Shown: positions 1 to 14,800, counted from the first letter of the stretch. The stretch is DNA of 64,000 nt from Phoebastria nigripes (GCA_035582835.1 JAYKAV010002761.1:612674-676673), one strand, 5' to 3'. Notes: generated by a model not told the origin, from the letters alone. Program-made: numbers and translations.

Positions 1-1204
1 ACAGATGCCTTAGGGTTTCTCTCCTCCACCCCTCCCACCTTCACTACTGAAAAAATACCAATTACCATGACAAGAAACAGTTAAATGCCTCCAAAGACAC
101 ATACACACAGCAGATGGAAAACAGGAGGAAACCAGCTGGAAGTGTGTTTCCCTTAGAACTGTTTTTAATAGCCTGTGCACAAATAATGTCTCACTAATAC
201 GCAGATAAAAATAAAACATAAATATTTAAAAGGTGACTGGTCAAAGCAACAAGATGGCATTCGATATGGGAACTTTCTCTTTTCCATTACCTTCCATGTC
301 CATACTCCAGGTAATGGTTCAGAGACATCCTGAACCAGGTCTCTGATTCAGGGAAGGTAACTTTTATGTGAAAGCTCTGGTAATGGCCGTAACCTTTTGG
401 TACTGCTATTTGCAAGGCACATGGGCTTGCCTTGTTTTTTATTACTCACCTGTTCAGCCTTTGCTTTTATGTTGAGCTTCCTGTGTGGAGGGCTTCTCGA
501 CACTGCCTCCCGGCGCTGCCTGCCCCAGCTGAGCTCCAGGAGCAGTTGTTCACACCAGCGCAAGACAAGGAGGCCAACCTTTTACAAAATTCCTTCTGCT
601 CTTGGGTGCTCAACCAGAAGCATTCTAAAGGAACTCTTTTTCCAGAAAATACTAAGCACTTTCTGATAATCAGGATATTTTTAAGATGTCCCACATAGTA
701 ATCTGAGATCCCTGTAATCCATGTTTACCACCAAACATCTTGGCCTGACCCCCCGGAGTCCACACAGCATCCACACTCCATTGTACCCCTGTGGCTTTGC
801 CATTAGGGAGAGCAAAATCAGTGGAGATGAGGAGAGATGGAAATGCTCGTGCCCCTTTCTAGCTGAAGCAATGCAAGAGAGGGCAGGAGAAAGCACAAGC
901 ATTGCTTGCAAGAAATAAGAGGGACTTCCAGCACTATAACCGGGGCAAAGGCAGCTGCAGGGGACAGTGGAGATGGGAAGCCTACAGTTCTTCCGTAGGA
1001 TTCCCCAAGCCAGAAGCACTTGTGATATATCCTGCTTGTCCTGTCTTTGATCTTAACAACTGTATTATCAGCTAGAACAATTTTAAGCAGTGTAGATGGG
1101 TCGGCTGTCACTTATTTAGATCCCTTCCTTTGCAGTCCCTTCTCCACTGATTCTCTTTGGGCAGCCCTTTCGCACTCACCAGGAATTCAGCAAAGCAGAT
1201 CCTT

Positions 1205-1270
1205 AGCTGGTGTTAATTGGTCTAAGTCCATTTACTTCAAAGAAGCTGCTCAAATTTACAGTGCCCAGAA
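1205..1270. repeat. Weak copy of the palindromic repeat type
   Basis: The order agctggtgttaattgg, tttacttcaaagaagctgct, caaatttaca matches the layout of the copies at 37.8 and 47.5 kb: an arm, a CTTCAA-type centre, then an inverted arm. Arm pairing is only about two thirds, so this rests on pattern likeness. Confidence 0.35.
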
Positions 1271-4200
1271 ATTAGATCCAGTTTCACTTCTTCGCATAAT
1301 GTGGTCTCCTGATGGAGGAACAGATGTATTCCTTCTGCTCTGGGTCTGAAGCTTTAAGCCATTTCACACATTTTTGAGAATCCAAGAAGTCTGGATTTTT
1401 TTGAGCAAATAAATCCTGAACGTGATGACTTACTCCAGTGAAAGAAGTTGGAAGCTCCAGAACATAATGCAGAAAAGTAACAGTATATCATGCTGGTCCA
1501 CCCAAAGCCAGAAAGAACTAGAAAATCCTCTCATGAGACATCTAGATGACAGGGGAAGGCAGGTGAACACATAAGCACNTGGAGGAATCTTGGCCTGAAT
1601 GACATAAGGCCATCAAACACGCTCTCTAGACAACTGGTTAAACAAGTAATCAAGAGTGATTTGGCCCAAATAAGGTTTTACTGATTTGGACCAGTAAAAG
1701 ATGGTTGCATGTAGTTTGATGATTCAAGGTAAAACATAAGGATGTTATTTTATTTAAATTTTTTTGTTAATTATTTTTTACAGCTTTTTTCACATGCCTT
1801 CAGAACCAAGAGATGTGAGTGAGCCCTGCCCAACACCACTCTCTGTTTAGGTACAGCCCTAGCCTGGTTGCAGAGGGCAGCTATAGCACAGGCAGTAGCA
1901 GCAAAGGCAGTGGGAGGTAAGGAAGGAGGACACGTAACTGCTAGTCTGTGAGGCAAAGATGGGGAGAGAATGGTCTTACTCAGGTGGCATCACGAGGGTC
2001 AGCAGCTAAGGATGAGCACTTCTCAGAAGCTTTTCCTGTTAAAATTCTGGCAGCACATCACTTGGCTTTGCCAGAATATTAAACATAATTTTAAAGTTGT
2101 TGTTTTTTAGTGCTCAATTTCCTTGTTAAAAGTCTACAGAAAAAGAAAGATCTGTTTCCTCTGATGTTTCTTTCCCTCCATGAATGAACTACGCTTTTGT
2201 CTGTTTTTATTTTTGTACTGCCATATTTATACCTAACATCTTCAAACACATATTATTTTAGAGATCTGATACCATCTAGTGTTATTGCTGGCTTTTCACA
2301 TCTTACACTTATCAAGTAACCACAGTCAGCAACATGTCAGAGTTCATCATTGCATCACATCAGTAGCAAAATAAAACCCGCTTCCCACCCAATATCTATA
2401 TTTACACACCCCACAGGTGGGTGGTGAAATTTACAGTTCATCTAGGAAATTTACTCTCCTTTAATCTCTGGAAATTAGCTTATCTGTATGTATACGTATC
2501 ATTATCATCTAGTGCCTCACCACTGATTTATTTCAGCCTCTGTAGCAAATAGGCTGGGATTATTAATAACAAACACATGTATTTATAAACAGCCTATGTA
2601 CAATCTTGGGCACGCTAAGGTCGAGGGTACATTTACTTCGAAGCAACCAATGTTTCACTCTGTTTTTCAGTGAATTAGATGAGATTTTAATTTGCAAATA
2701 GTAGTGACTGGTGCAAAGTCTTCCTAAATATTCATAGTTACTAAAAGCTGGTGCTGTCCAGGAGGGAGATGCTTATATGATTTCACACTAAAAGAGGACA
2801 AGATCAACAAGAAGAGCCAATCTCTGCTGGACAACATAGTGTGTTCATCTGTTTAGGCACAATGAGCTTTAAAACACAAAGTGTTGCTGAACTGAAAATA
2901 CGCAGAAATACAGTATATTCATAAAGGTAAAAAAGAAAGAAAGGAACAGTGTGGTTAGTATTATAAAAGATGGTGGATTAGTATCCATGGAGACTCCTTT
3001 CTTTTCTTCATTCACCCAATATGTACAGGATGATTGGTGATTTCTCTACAACATCTCAACACTGCCTTAATCTGGACAGACAGCAAACACCTCTGTAGCT
3101 AAAAGGGTAATTTGGACTCGATGTCCCTTAGCTCAAGGCCTCTCTTCTTGTGTAATTGGGATGGATGTCAGTTATGATAATAATTTCTGCAGCAGGGCCA
3201 CTTGCCTACTTTGGAAGTAGACTGGTGGCCATCAATACTTTTAAGTCACTCAGCAACCTAGAAACAGTGATCTACAGGAGGTTCATATTTATTGCTATCC
3301 CTTGCAAACAATTTACTACCTCCAAAGGAAATTATTCTTTAATGATTAAGTGCTTCACTGCAATCAGGGGGAGGGGAGTTTATTATTTCATAGCTTTGTG
3401 GAACATAAAATTAGGATATTTTTCAGCGTTGTGTTTCACTTGCTTACTTATGACTGCTGGCAGTGGGTACTAAAGGCTTTTACATGCTAAAGGTGTAGTT
3501 TTCTGTGATATTTACACATGTTAAATACCTGGGGCTAGGAAACNGATACCTGTCTTTTAGGAGCACTCTTCCAGGCAGCCCTTTTTATTATACAGGCCAT
3601 GTGAATGAGATCAACTTAGAGGGAAATGCCCTTTTGTGCCTCTAGTAAGAAGGTAAAGAACCAGGAAAAGAGGAAGAAAGCCTATCTAGACAGGACTGCC
3701 TCCAAAAAATGAGGTGTTGGCATATGAACGTTAATAAATTTTGATATTAGAGAAACAATTCAGCAGGTAGGAAGAGTTGCCTCATGCCTCTATTTATTTC
3801 AAGATGTATGGTTAATTTATAAAACAACCACTAAAAGTTAGCACATTTCATATGTGACTGTCCACACTTAGAACAAAACTGCCTTGAACACTGAGTTAGC
3901 TGAAGCACGCCAGCTACACTGCATCTCCCCAAANTAGACCTGGCCATATCCTCCAGATATTGCTGCACAATAGCAATAGCATCAACAGCTTAACCAAAAC
4001 AGTAGATTTGTCAGCACACACTTCAACCCACTCAGATGTGGCCACACCAGTTGTGAAAGCAGGCATGATGGAGAACTTCAACTAAAATAACACGCTACCA
4101 GCTGTAGGGAGTTCAGCTCCCAGGAGCTCCAAAGAGGCTGGATCCAGCAGACAGGCTGTCCCAAGGCAGGGGGAGGGAAACATGTTTTTGGATACAGCTG

Positions 4201-6609
4201 TATCTATCATAGAGCCTGCAGCCCACTTTGGTCCCCCCATCCAGAGGCACACAAAAATGCACTGGTACTACTTACTTCAGGGATCTTTAAGGGTTTACTC
4301 AAGCCAATTATACTGTAGTAACACAGAGGTTACAAAGACAAGAAAATGTCGATAACAGAGAGGGACAGTCACAGCCTCAGGGCCAACAGCTAATGAGAAT
4401 TAGCAATGCATGTCCCTATGCCTATTATCTAGGAACTGAATAACACTGGTACGTATGATATGACCCCAAATGTATTTAGTCTTCCACTCCTCAGCTTCAT
4501 TTCCCCTCTAGTTTCCCCTCTGTTATTCCAGTTACACGTTTTTAGTCTCTATGTTGTGCATATCTGTATGGCTATTCTCATTCTCTTTCTGCCAGTGCAT
4601 GTGCAACAGCTCTGTTGGAAAGTTTTCAAGAGGTAGGCTGTGAAAATAACATTTTTTTTTTCTATAGTAACATTTTTCAAGGGCTAAGAACTGGCTTGGA
4701 TATCATCTTTTTTCACTTCTCATGAAAAAAATGTTGACAACTCTTATTTTGAAACACTGTCTTATCAAAGCAAAAGGAAAAAGCAGCTGTTTCACACTCT
4801 TTGAAGCAAAACCAACTAAAATATCTCGTATTTTTGTTCTACTTAAATGTTCTATTTTCATTTATATGACAAGAGGACTTGGAGCAACCCCACTCCTTTG
4901 ACCTGACATTAGGTATTTTTTTAAGTGACNTCTGTTCTGGCTGAAGTCTTGAGGAATTCCAAACCACAGAGTTCTCTCATGTGAACACAGGACTTCGATG
5001 TCACCGGCACGTACAGCAACAAACATATTTATAACAGTTTTTTGACAACAGTGGTTCAGTCTACCTCAGCTGATATCCCAAAGCCAGCAACGTATGTACA
5101 TTTTCTTCACTCTTGTAGCACACATGGGCTTTTCAGCCACAACTATTTTCTATGTTTAAATTAAACATATGATATAGCTATATACTGAAATGCTTTCCTT
5201 GTGAAAGGTTCCTTGATGGACTACAATAATTATTTGCTTTTACATAGTTTCAGAAGGTGTGTAAAAGCCCCTCTCAATTTGACACTGATACAACTTGGGT
5301 GCCTTTTATTTCTAACAAAGAAAGCTCTTAAAGTAACCTTATTTTTACTGCTGTTACTATATTAGCAGCTGAAATATGATTATCCCTTTGAGATCCATCA
5401 TGTCACCTACAGTTATCAGAAATGCTGTTCTCAATTCATTATACACAGAAATAAAGATACAAATCCAGTCCTACAGTCTCATTTTATATGACAGCTCTCA
5501 GTCATGTGGGAGATGTGTACCACTAAACTGTATTTATTATAAATCTATATTAAAAGCCTGTCCTATATGAGTATGTGGATTAGAAAACGTCTACAAATCT
5601 ACCTGAACACATCTACAAATGCACAGTCCAATCCATATTCCTTGCCCTAATACAGATCTAATAAAAATGTTCACAAAATTCTTAAGGTTTTGCTGCCTTT
5701 CAATTTCTCCCCCTCAGGTGCTTCCTTTCCAGAGGACTGGTTGTTTTAAAAACAAATCTAAGTATGAGTCTTGTTTTTCCTAGAAAATCTCCAGATAAGC
5801 ACAAGTTGAAATCGCTTTTTTTTTTTTCATCAAAGCTATTTCTTTACATCTTTGACATTGGTTTTGTTCTTCTAAATTAAAGGGGGAATCTGTAAATCTC
5901 TGAAACTGCAAAGGACTGAATTGCAGCTGTGTCTGGGAAAGGCCATGGTTTAAGGCAAAGCTTATAGCTCTGGAGTTGAACATGCAGGCTCCCAGCTCAC
6001 ATCACATGTAAAGGGCTTTCCAACCCACTGCATTAACGGCTCATTTCTCTGTGCATAGGTGTGGCCGCCCTAACACGCTGGAACAGTTTGGTAATGTTAA
6101 GTCATACNTTGTGTGGACAGGGTCAAGGGAGGAAAAGGGAAAATGTGCCATTTTCCAGCACTTCCCACCACTTCCAAATTTAGAAGTGAGGCAAGGTCTA
6201 TGGAAAAAAGGCATTACCTCCCACAACACACCTGGACTCTCATCTATGATTAGACCATCACAGCTACAGTAATATGACTGTTACAGGCTTAGTAGTGACA
6301 AGAGTTTAATCACCCAGATATTCAGCAAGGGAATCTTCTGGGTTGTTGCGGTGCATTCAGAAAGACCTGCTTTAACTTCATTTGAGCGATATGCAGCATT
6401 CCCTGCGAGAGGCACACTGCTTTGTTGAATTGATGCAGACCCCTTCTCTCTAAGGTAAGAAGCACAGTTGCACGTGCTGACAGAACCCACGTGAAAGTCC
6501 AGAATTGCTCACAGCTTTCTTGACATGTTTGCATAATTGTGGTTTTTCAGACCAAAAGCGGAAGGTAAACTTCATTCATGCCTGACCTGCTGGCCTTCAC
6601 AGCTGGAAC

Positions 6610-6900
6610 ATGTTGGGAATCACTTCTGGCACGGAAAAGGTTAATTGTCTCCTGCTGTGAGGTAGGAGTCTAGAAAAGGATGCCACATTTGGTGGGAATT
6701 ACAGTAAATGAGGTTTTCTTTATAGCACTGCTCATTCTCAACATGTTGAAAGGGCATTAGTTCACAGTCACTTTCTCTGGAATTATCAAATCTGCTCAGG
6801 AAGCCTTCATTAGGATATTAAACAAGACTTAATAAGTGAAAGTGATTTGCATCGCTGATAATCGTGCACATTAATCAAGCAAGCTTCTGTCTCTCCCTCT
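6610..6900. promoter_or_regulatory. Candidate conserved noncoding element (motif-dense)
   Basis: This stretch lacks repeat or coding signs and packs homeodomain, POU and SOX-like sites: the octamer atttgcat at 6845-6852, acattaatcaa, ggatattaaac, tcgctgataatcgtgc and cctttaattc-type motifs nearby. Such composition is typical of deeply conserved developmental enhancers. The neighbouring PROX1 locus is known to be surrounded by distal enhancers in mammals. Conservation itself cannot be seen from one sequence, so this is inference. Confidence 0.25.
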
Positions 6901-9900
6901 GCAATATGTTTCATGTTCCATTGTAAAGCCTCTTTAATTCTGTAGGGCTTCTTAAAAGGGAAACGTTACATTTAGAAAGCCATTTTTAAAATGATTTACT
7001 TAGCAAAGATCACTATAAATAATGTTCAACTCACTCCTCAGCTTTAACCATCAATATAATTAATACTGAGGGGTTTGTATCAGGGATATGGACCAGATGT
7101 GTTCCCATTTATCAGATATAGATTGCACTTACTCTAATAAATGTGTTTTCATTCTGAGTAACTTTTGAAACCAAATAACTGCATGTGGCACTTTAATCTG
7201 AAGTCACAATTTTAGGCTAAGGCATTTATTTCTCATGCCATGGGGGACCATGCAAGCTTTCACTACATCATCCCACACGCCAGAGTCACACCCGCAGTTC
7301 TTAATGAAATTGTGTGGCAAATATCTCCTGCTGTTCGGTAATTCCAAGGTAACTTTGCATGATCTACTCTTAGGGGGTGATGCCACTTCNATAGAGCACA
7401 GCCAACTAGCATGGTGTAATTAATACCTTACACTTCTCCAGCATCTTCCTTCCCAGGATCCCAGAATGTGTGTAAATAGGTTTAATTTTCAGAACACCCC
7501 ACAAGACAAGCCTTTTGCACACTCGGGGGATAAGTGTTTTTGCCTACACCAGCAAATCCTTGAGAAAACAGAATTAGACCCTTAAAAAGTCTTAGTCTGC
7601 TGCTCTTGCCACTAGCCTGCACTATGCCAGTGTTGGCCNCCCCCTCTAACACGACCGCACAAGCACCAGGAGGGCTCTGCACACTCACAAGTGCCACCTG
7701 GATACTCCACAGCCATGCGAGTATTTTTAACAAGAAAAACAATATCGATATTACTGTTCCTCACCAAACGTCTCACCAACGATAGCCTTAAGGAAAATCT
7801 TGTCGCAAGAATCAGCAGCCATTGTGAAAAATGTGGCAAAATGAAAGCCTAATTATTGCTTATAGTGCATCAGGAAGGACTGTGGCTATGGTCTGTAAAT
7901 AAACAAAAGTGACCAACACTGTAGTCTAAGTGAGGAATAATATCGGTGTCAGGATGAAGAAAAGAAGCACAGCATCTAAACAAGCTCACCCACGGGGGTG
8001 ACCTCTTATCCACCAAAATGAGCTAGAACAAGGAGGTGCTTATTTAGGTGTCCAGATCAGAGCCTGAGCAACTACGATTGTGTTAGGCTACCTGTGATAC
8101 ATCTATGCTTCTATTTCTGAAGAAGAGAGGTGGAAATTACTGGTGGGAGTGCAAGGTCCACTTTTTCTGCAGGTCTGATGATTTATTCCACTCCCTGGGA
8201 GGAGCAGCCATTGTTTCTCATTACTTGCTGCATGGACTTTTTGCAGTTGTCCTTACTGCATTTCATGCCATTTACATTCTCCCGAGACCTGAAAGCATCA
8301 TTTAAGAAACCATCACTAAAATTAAGACCGTGAGAGTATTTATTGCTTTTAAGGAAATGCTGTTTGCTGGAGATCTTGTTTGCATTCAGTCCGGCTGAGC
8401 ACATAGCTTAAATGGAGCTAAAGAGATGATGTTTCTATAAAGTTGTGGAGACTCAATTCATTCTAATGGCCTGAAACATGAATTATGTGCCCTGCTTCAC
8501 TACCTTCATGGTTCAGTAAGCTGCTATAGCTCAGATGGAACCATTTATCTGAAGAGAGAAAGGTGTTATTCCCTGCTTACTGCTGATTTCCTTTTATTTG
8601 TTTCTATATATGTGTTTATGTGTGGTGTTTTCCAGGTATCAGGTGTTAAGCTTCATAGGTCTATCTGAACAGTTTTCTTTGTTTTCTAGAGTATATTTGA
8701 GAAGATCAACATCCAGTAATTCTTTTCTGTTTTCAATATCATGTTTTATGGTTGGACCATTCACGTGGGTGAGAAACTGTGCCTCTAAGCTTTGAAATCA
8801 GTTATGTGGATTCACTCTGACGATAACCAAATGGGAAAAATATTTCAGTGTCCACTAATAAGAGCACAAATGCAACCATATTTTTTCCTAACTGCTGTAC
8901 AAAAGTTTTAAATTTTCAAAACAGGGGCATAAAGTTTAAGCTCCCAAATCAATGCTTTGATGTTTAAATGGATTTGGCCATTTATTTTTCAAGTATGTTG
9001 GGAGTTGCACTGGAGGTCAGTACAGCAGGCTTGCCTGAACACGGTCCATTACCCTCTGCAGCAGCAGCAAACATGGAACAAAGGGACCCCTTCATTATCA
9101 CACGCTAGGAAAACTCTGGCAGAGGCTGAAAGTAGGTAATGAGTATATCTACAGTGAACAAATATAGTGCCGTACGAAGATACCCAAACTAGCTCTAATT
9201 GACAAAATACGGTTTCTCTACATGGCATTGCACTGTGCCATGTAAACATAGCCTAAACCTGTGTTTACGGTGGTATGTTCCAGGGAGTTCTGGGCAAAGT
9301 TATCTTTAGGGCCAAGATCCCCTCCATCTAGCTCTGACAACTGGAAGATTGGAGATAACGCTAATGATATCCCTCTATTCTGAATTATTGTTGCCAACTG
9401 TATCAGTCTTAAAGCCCCTACTCCTGGGATCATATGATTTGCTGAGAATCTCTACTCTCATTTAATAATAAAAAGGTAATTTCCATCAATGATGCAGAGG
9501 AAAGCTTGGAAGCATGACCAGAATATGTCCTAAAACCTCTCCTCTCCTGCCAAAAAATCCCTCAGAGGTAATAAAAGGAGCCTAAAAGGTATTATTTTTA
9601 ATCTTCCAATATTTAAGCCAATGACATAATTCTCTGTGCTGCAGCATCTTATGATTTTTGAGCACTCAGAAGTATTAATAATGCAGCCTAAAACAGATAT
9701 TTGTGAAAAGACAGCAGTAAATAGCTTAGGGAGGAGGCACATGAGGCCTTCAAAATAGCATAGCAGGGCTGGGAAGGGAGGGAGGGGGAATGGACACACA
9801 TGCTGTATCAGTATGACTAAATAAAACAGGCCCTAGATGTTTCTCCATTCAGAGGCCAAGTGGAACGAAATGGCTGTGCCCATATACGTCAGTTTGCTTT

Positions 9901-12180
9901 CCCCCAAAACAGGGTGGCTGTGTTCAAATTGCCTACTGGGACTAGTCCCTGGCTAATGCTGGGGAACTATGGCAGTGTTCGGGAGAGTGCTAGTGGCTGT
10001 CAGCTAAAACCACACGAAGAAGCCTGCTGAGAGTTGAACAGTATAGATGGTCACATACAAGTGCTCAAGCCCGTGCCCAACCCCATTTTACTTACTCCTA
10101 TAAGCTCCTGGTATAAGAAGAAGGGAGAGTTGCAGAGCTGCAGACTCGGGTAGCTGGGGAATGGGGTACATGCAGAAGCTCTGACCCAGTGGCAGGCGTG
10201 AGGGGGCTGCAGAATGATGGAAAGGGATAAGAGAAGCACAAAGTGAGTGAGTGTCTGGCAGGTGGGAAAAGGAAAGCACGAGGACCCAGAAGGCAGCAAA
10301 ATGTGCAACTCTCTTAACACTAAACTGGAATGACTTCCTGAACAGAAAAGCGTAACTGCCCTTTTCTTTTTGCTATGAAACGTTACTACGTAGCTTCAGT
10401 TTCCCACCACCTCTCTATCTTAGCACTTGTAGAAGCTTCCTGATAAATATAAGCCTTACTAAGCCAGGCTGGCATATTACCCTGAAAGAATTCCATACCA
10501 AGTTTTAATTTAATCTTTACATGTCACTTTCAAAAATCAGGCAAGATGATACCAACCAACAGCTTTCAGGAAAAAAAACACCCACAAACACACAAGAATT
10601 CATCTGTAATGAGATTGTTGATTTAGGCTTAATTGGAGCAAATGCTGTTATAAAAGGCATGTGTGTATAATTTCTCAGACTGCTAAAATTCATGAGTAAT
10701 ATTGGTGTCAAATACAGTTCTGTATGATTTTAAAATGGAGGAATATGTCCAGATATAGGGCCTGACTCTATCTCCATTGCCTCTGACTTAGGTTTTCACT
10801 CCCTGAGAAAAGGATTACCCATTAGAGACAAATACTTCAGTTTGGAGGAAAATTTGGATGTGAAATTTTTGGGCAGGCTCATCTCATGACCTGAGGCCAA
10901 GTCTAGGAAAATTTTTTTATAACCGTAGGGCACAAACACAGAGGGATCTAGTCACAAACATTTTTATTTAGTGGAAAAAGTAAAGCAGAAAGCTCTGGCC
11001 TTTGAGACACAGAAGAAAGCAAGGAAGTTGATTGAGCTAACATAATCAAAGCACCTAGACTCTGCCAGAAGCCTGGGACATCACCTGTTTTTAACTGTGT
11101 GGGCCAGAACGTCAGATATAAACTGCAATAATTGCTTTCAGAAATTATAAAAAGCATTCAGCAGTACTTCTTATAGAACATGAGTCTGATTCTGGTGATC
11201 ACTATGTGGAAATAATAAGAGGAAATTCTTCCAAGGTTTTGTGCAAGCACTGCCGTGGATTCTCCCAGTCACCAGCTTTCTCACTGTTATGCATTAACGG
11301 ATTGCTAATCTCTGTTTGGTGGCCCAGTTGCAGTGGGATCCTCTCTCACAAACTGACTTCTCTCAGAAACCCCACTCCTCTCCCCAGAGGCACTTTCTGA
11401 AACCTACAGTAGACAATAGCTCACTGGTAATTTCTATAATGATGTGCCAGTGGTACTAAGACACTTGCCTTCTTGCTGGAAGCACTTGGATAACATGTCA
11501 GTGTCTGTTATGTTACCATGTCGTATCATATTTTATGTGACACTGCCTACAGGGCTGCATATATGGAGTTTCATGAGCCCCTTTCCAGTGGTCATGGGGG
11601 GTGTTTGGAGCAATAATATTTTTTACAACTTCTGGGGTAATTCGAAACACTTTTGGATTTAAAATAATAAAACTGACCTCAAACAGAGACTTTGCTGTTG
11701 GCCTGATACATGGTACATCATGAAAACGCCAAGAAATGTGCCTGCTGTCCTTCACGGTAAACTATCACAGGGATCCAGCAGCCACATAAAATTGGATTCT
11801 GGCAGAGTGATCAACTCATTTGTACTCATCTTTCCTGTCATTTGCCTTGTGATCTGCTTAGCAATGTCCTTTTGGTGAACCTGACATTACATCCTAAATC
11901 TACAGGTCTTTTTTTTTTTGCAGCAGTATTACCACTCTCACATGCTGCAAGCTCAGTGTTGGTGGTGAAAAGTACTCAAGTAAGAGAAAAACACAGATTA
12001 ACCAATCAATATCAATTAGCACACAACTGAAGTAACTTAATTAATAGCAATGAGTCTTCATCATAAAGGCAGTAAATTGAAGTAGAATCATTGTAATCAA
12101 TTCTACAAAGTAGGATTTATGGTACTCTAGAACAATAGCAACTGCATCCATCTTCCTGTTGGAGATGGACTATGTACAGA

Positions 12181-12229
12181 AAGGAAGAGAGAGGATGAGA
12201 GAGGAAGGAAGGAAGGACGGANGGANGGA
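12181..12229. repeat. GGAA-type microsatellite, impure
   Basis: A purine-only run of GGAA/GAGA units (gaggaaggaaggaaggacgg) that includes two N calls at 12222 and 12226, probably because the repeat was hard to resolve in assembly. Confidence 0.85.
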
Positions 12230-12477
12230 CAATTGATGTTGTTGGCTTTCTATTTTGATATATCTGGGTGACAGATCTTGTTCAAGGAAAACTGAAATAC
12301 CAGTAAAGACTAGACAGGAATTACCAAGATTGTGGGAGGCCAGAGTTTGAACTGCTTTCACACCTAACATAAAAAATCTTAAAACCTTTTATAGATTGTT
12401 ACTTTATCCACATTTATAAGAAAGCTAATCACTGTTATATCCTTAAGAGGCAAGGATAACCGAGAGTACATTCAGGC

Positions 12478-12552
12478 TGCAAAATGCCTGTGAGGGTGAC
12501 AGAGCCAAGGATGGAACCAAGGGGCTATGAATCCCAAATCCGTGCTCTGACA
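12478..12552 (-). mobile_element. Short MIR-like remnant
   Basis: gagggtgacagagccaagga, tggaacc and the closing cgtgctctgac match the tRNA-related end of MIR-type SINEs in inverse orientation (GTCACAC...GCAGAGCC...GAACCC...GTGCTCT). Only about 75 bp are recognisable. Confidence 0.45.
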
Positions 12553-14642
12553 AATAGTTAATACTTCCCCTCAAATGTGAAGAAGGATGATTTCTCTAAG
12601 TTATGTTACCCTTTGGGGCTACATAACCTCTTATGGGCCAAGAAATTAGTTGTTCAAGCTCCAAGTGAAGTAACAGGTTCCAGGACGTCACATTGTAGTG
12701 AAAAGTGGAGATCCCATATTCATTTATTTGTGGTAGCCTCCATCTCTGAAGAAAAATGCTCATTTCAAATATGATTTTATTACAAAAGCAACAGAAAAGA
12801 CTCTTTTCTTAAATGAAGTTTTAAAATTACTTTTACCACATCCTTCCGCATCTCCTTTTTCTATGGATCAGAATGGCAGGAACCAGATGGTAAGCCAGAA
12901 AGGACATTATTCCACCTGCAACATCTGGCTCTTTGGCAAGCCATACGGGAAGCTTCAAAGTTGCATCTCTGCCTCTCACATGGTAAGGCTGCTGGTCGAT
13001 TGCTTTATCTTCCTGGATGTAATTTTCCTTTGATTCACCTATAATTCTGAGGAACTGATGCATTTGTATCCATTTTGAATAAGGTTCTGTACAAATGCCA
13101 CATTTGATCTCTAGGCAGATCCTTTTATTTCCTTTTATATGTTCTTTACTTTAATTCATGCACTAGCTTTACTGCTGCTCAGCTACATCATGGCTGATAC
13201 TTGCACACACGCCACAGCCTTTTTTCCCTACATGAAGTTAAATAACCAGGCTCTCAGCCATGCAAAACCAAGTAGAAATTAAAATACTTTTCTTAGTATT
13301 TCTCCTTGCTGCAGTGAGGCATTTTTAGAGGAGAGGCAGCCTCCTGTTACTTGCTAACATTCCTGAATCATTCCTTTCCTCAATTCCTCAGTCCTCTTCT
13401 ACCAGATTTTTTCCAACTCTGTTTCTTGTGAGCATTAAATCAAGTAAGTTAAACATTAAAGTAACTTTCAGATGAACCAGAAAAAGCAAGATGACTGTAA
13501 GTTAAGACTGGGCACCACTCTCCTCAGAACCAGCTGGTCTAGTGAGGTAACAACTAATTTCAGCTGTTTCCAAGCACTTTGATGTCTAAGTATCAAAAAG
13601 CCCTTGTCCCTACAAAGTAGCAAGATAATCAAGATAGCGGAGAACTATACAAACTATGTATAGCACAACAGTGTTCTGGCTGGGCTCTCTAGAGGGTGCT
13701 GTGAAACACTCTGTTAATTAATAGGAAAGGAGTAATAATTCATTAGCATTCATTCATTTAGGATTTAAATCCTGATTAGAAATGTATCCTGCCCTACAGC
13801 TATCGGTATCTTTTTTTCTGTGCTGGAATCTGTAAAAGGGAATGCCATTCCCACCTTCACTCTGCTGTTCCCTTCCTCTACCTGCGTCAGCCGTCAGACT
13901 GAGATCTACTTTCCTAATTACCGTATCCCTGCTCTGAAGTAGGTAACATACAGCCCATCTTAATGTGGGATAAGGTAAGGCCTAAGAAAATTATTTTTTT
14001 CTTAAAGGGACATTTTTTTTCCAGGTTCTCTACCTGGGGCCAACCAAAACCCAGCAGCTGCTTCAAAACAACATAACCTGTCACAGCAGGGAAAGTCATT
14101 AGTCCACAGAAAGCAATGAGTACTTTCCAGGATGTGGCCCAGAAGTACTTGCCTCATCTATTTGCTTTAAACACACTGGGTCAGGCTCTGTTTCATGGTA
14201 GATGGACACAAACCTACTTCTTACCAAGTAAATCCCAAGGGAGAGGGAGTTGCAGCTTTGCCTATGTCTAAGTACCAAGCTCAAGGATAAATGCCTTGCA
14301 ACCTCCAAAGTCATAAAAAGTAAAATTAGTGGAGGTGAAATGACTAAGGATTGCACCAGTGTAATTGGCTGAAACATATAACCCACNGTGTTCCAGCTTC
14401 ATGAAAATCAGCAGGAATAAAAGAAGCCTACGTTTTTCTGAATTTAAGTTTATTTGAAAATATGGGCAGAAAAGTACCCAAAACTTGTTTTGCCTTTCTG
14501 AGTTTTAATGATAATTCCACTCTGAGTCAGAAAAGCTGTACTTTCTCCAACCTTTAGAAATTCGTTGACACGCAAGTTTCTAGGCATGTCTATTACATTC
14601 AGTAACACAGGAAGCTGCAAGTGGGGTTAAGTCCCAGTTCTC

Positions 14643-14800
14643 CTAGGTACTGTATGAACTCAAGGTAAGAGATGGTCTCTCATGCAAAGGACAAAAAAGA
14701 CATACAGAAAGTGGCAATGGAAACAGAAGCATAGAGGTGAAGTGACTTAATAAGGTTACATAGCAGAGCTAAGAGTAGAATACAACTCTACTCGTGCCTT
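14643..14800 (-). mobile_element. MIR-like CORE-SINE remnant
   Basis: Read on the + strand the stretch runs gtactgtatg, then gaaacagaagcatagaggtg, aagtgactt, ggttacatagcagagctaag. This is the order of the reverse complement of MIR-type tRNA-derived SINEs (gaaactgaggc... gaggttaagtgactt... aaggtcacacag... ggcagagc). Divergence is high, as expected for an insertion predating the radiation of amniotes. It lies in intergenic DNA. Confidence 0.65.

Larger units (their letters stand above)
1..12400. other. Intergenic, no gene recognised
   Basis: AT-rich single-copy-looking DNA. Open frames are at most about 110 codons, occur on both strands and show no domain. Apart from the weak palindrome at 1.2 kb, the motif-dense stretch at 6.6-6.9 kb and the GGAA run at 12.2 kb, nothing is recognised. 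Single Ns occur at 1579, 3544, 3934, 4930, 6108, 7390, 7639, 12222 and 12226. Confidence 0.7.

Noticed and set aside
7100..7175. Possible further palindromic repeat copy (gaccagatgtgttcccattt onward).
   Set aside because: Layout is faintly similar to sauropsid palindromes but the arms do not pair, so evidence is too thin.
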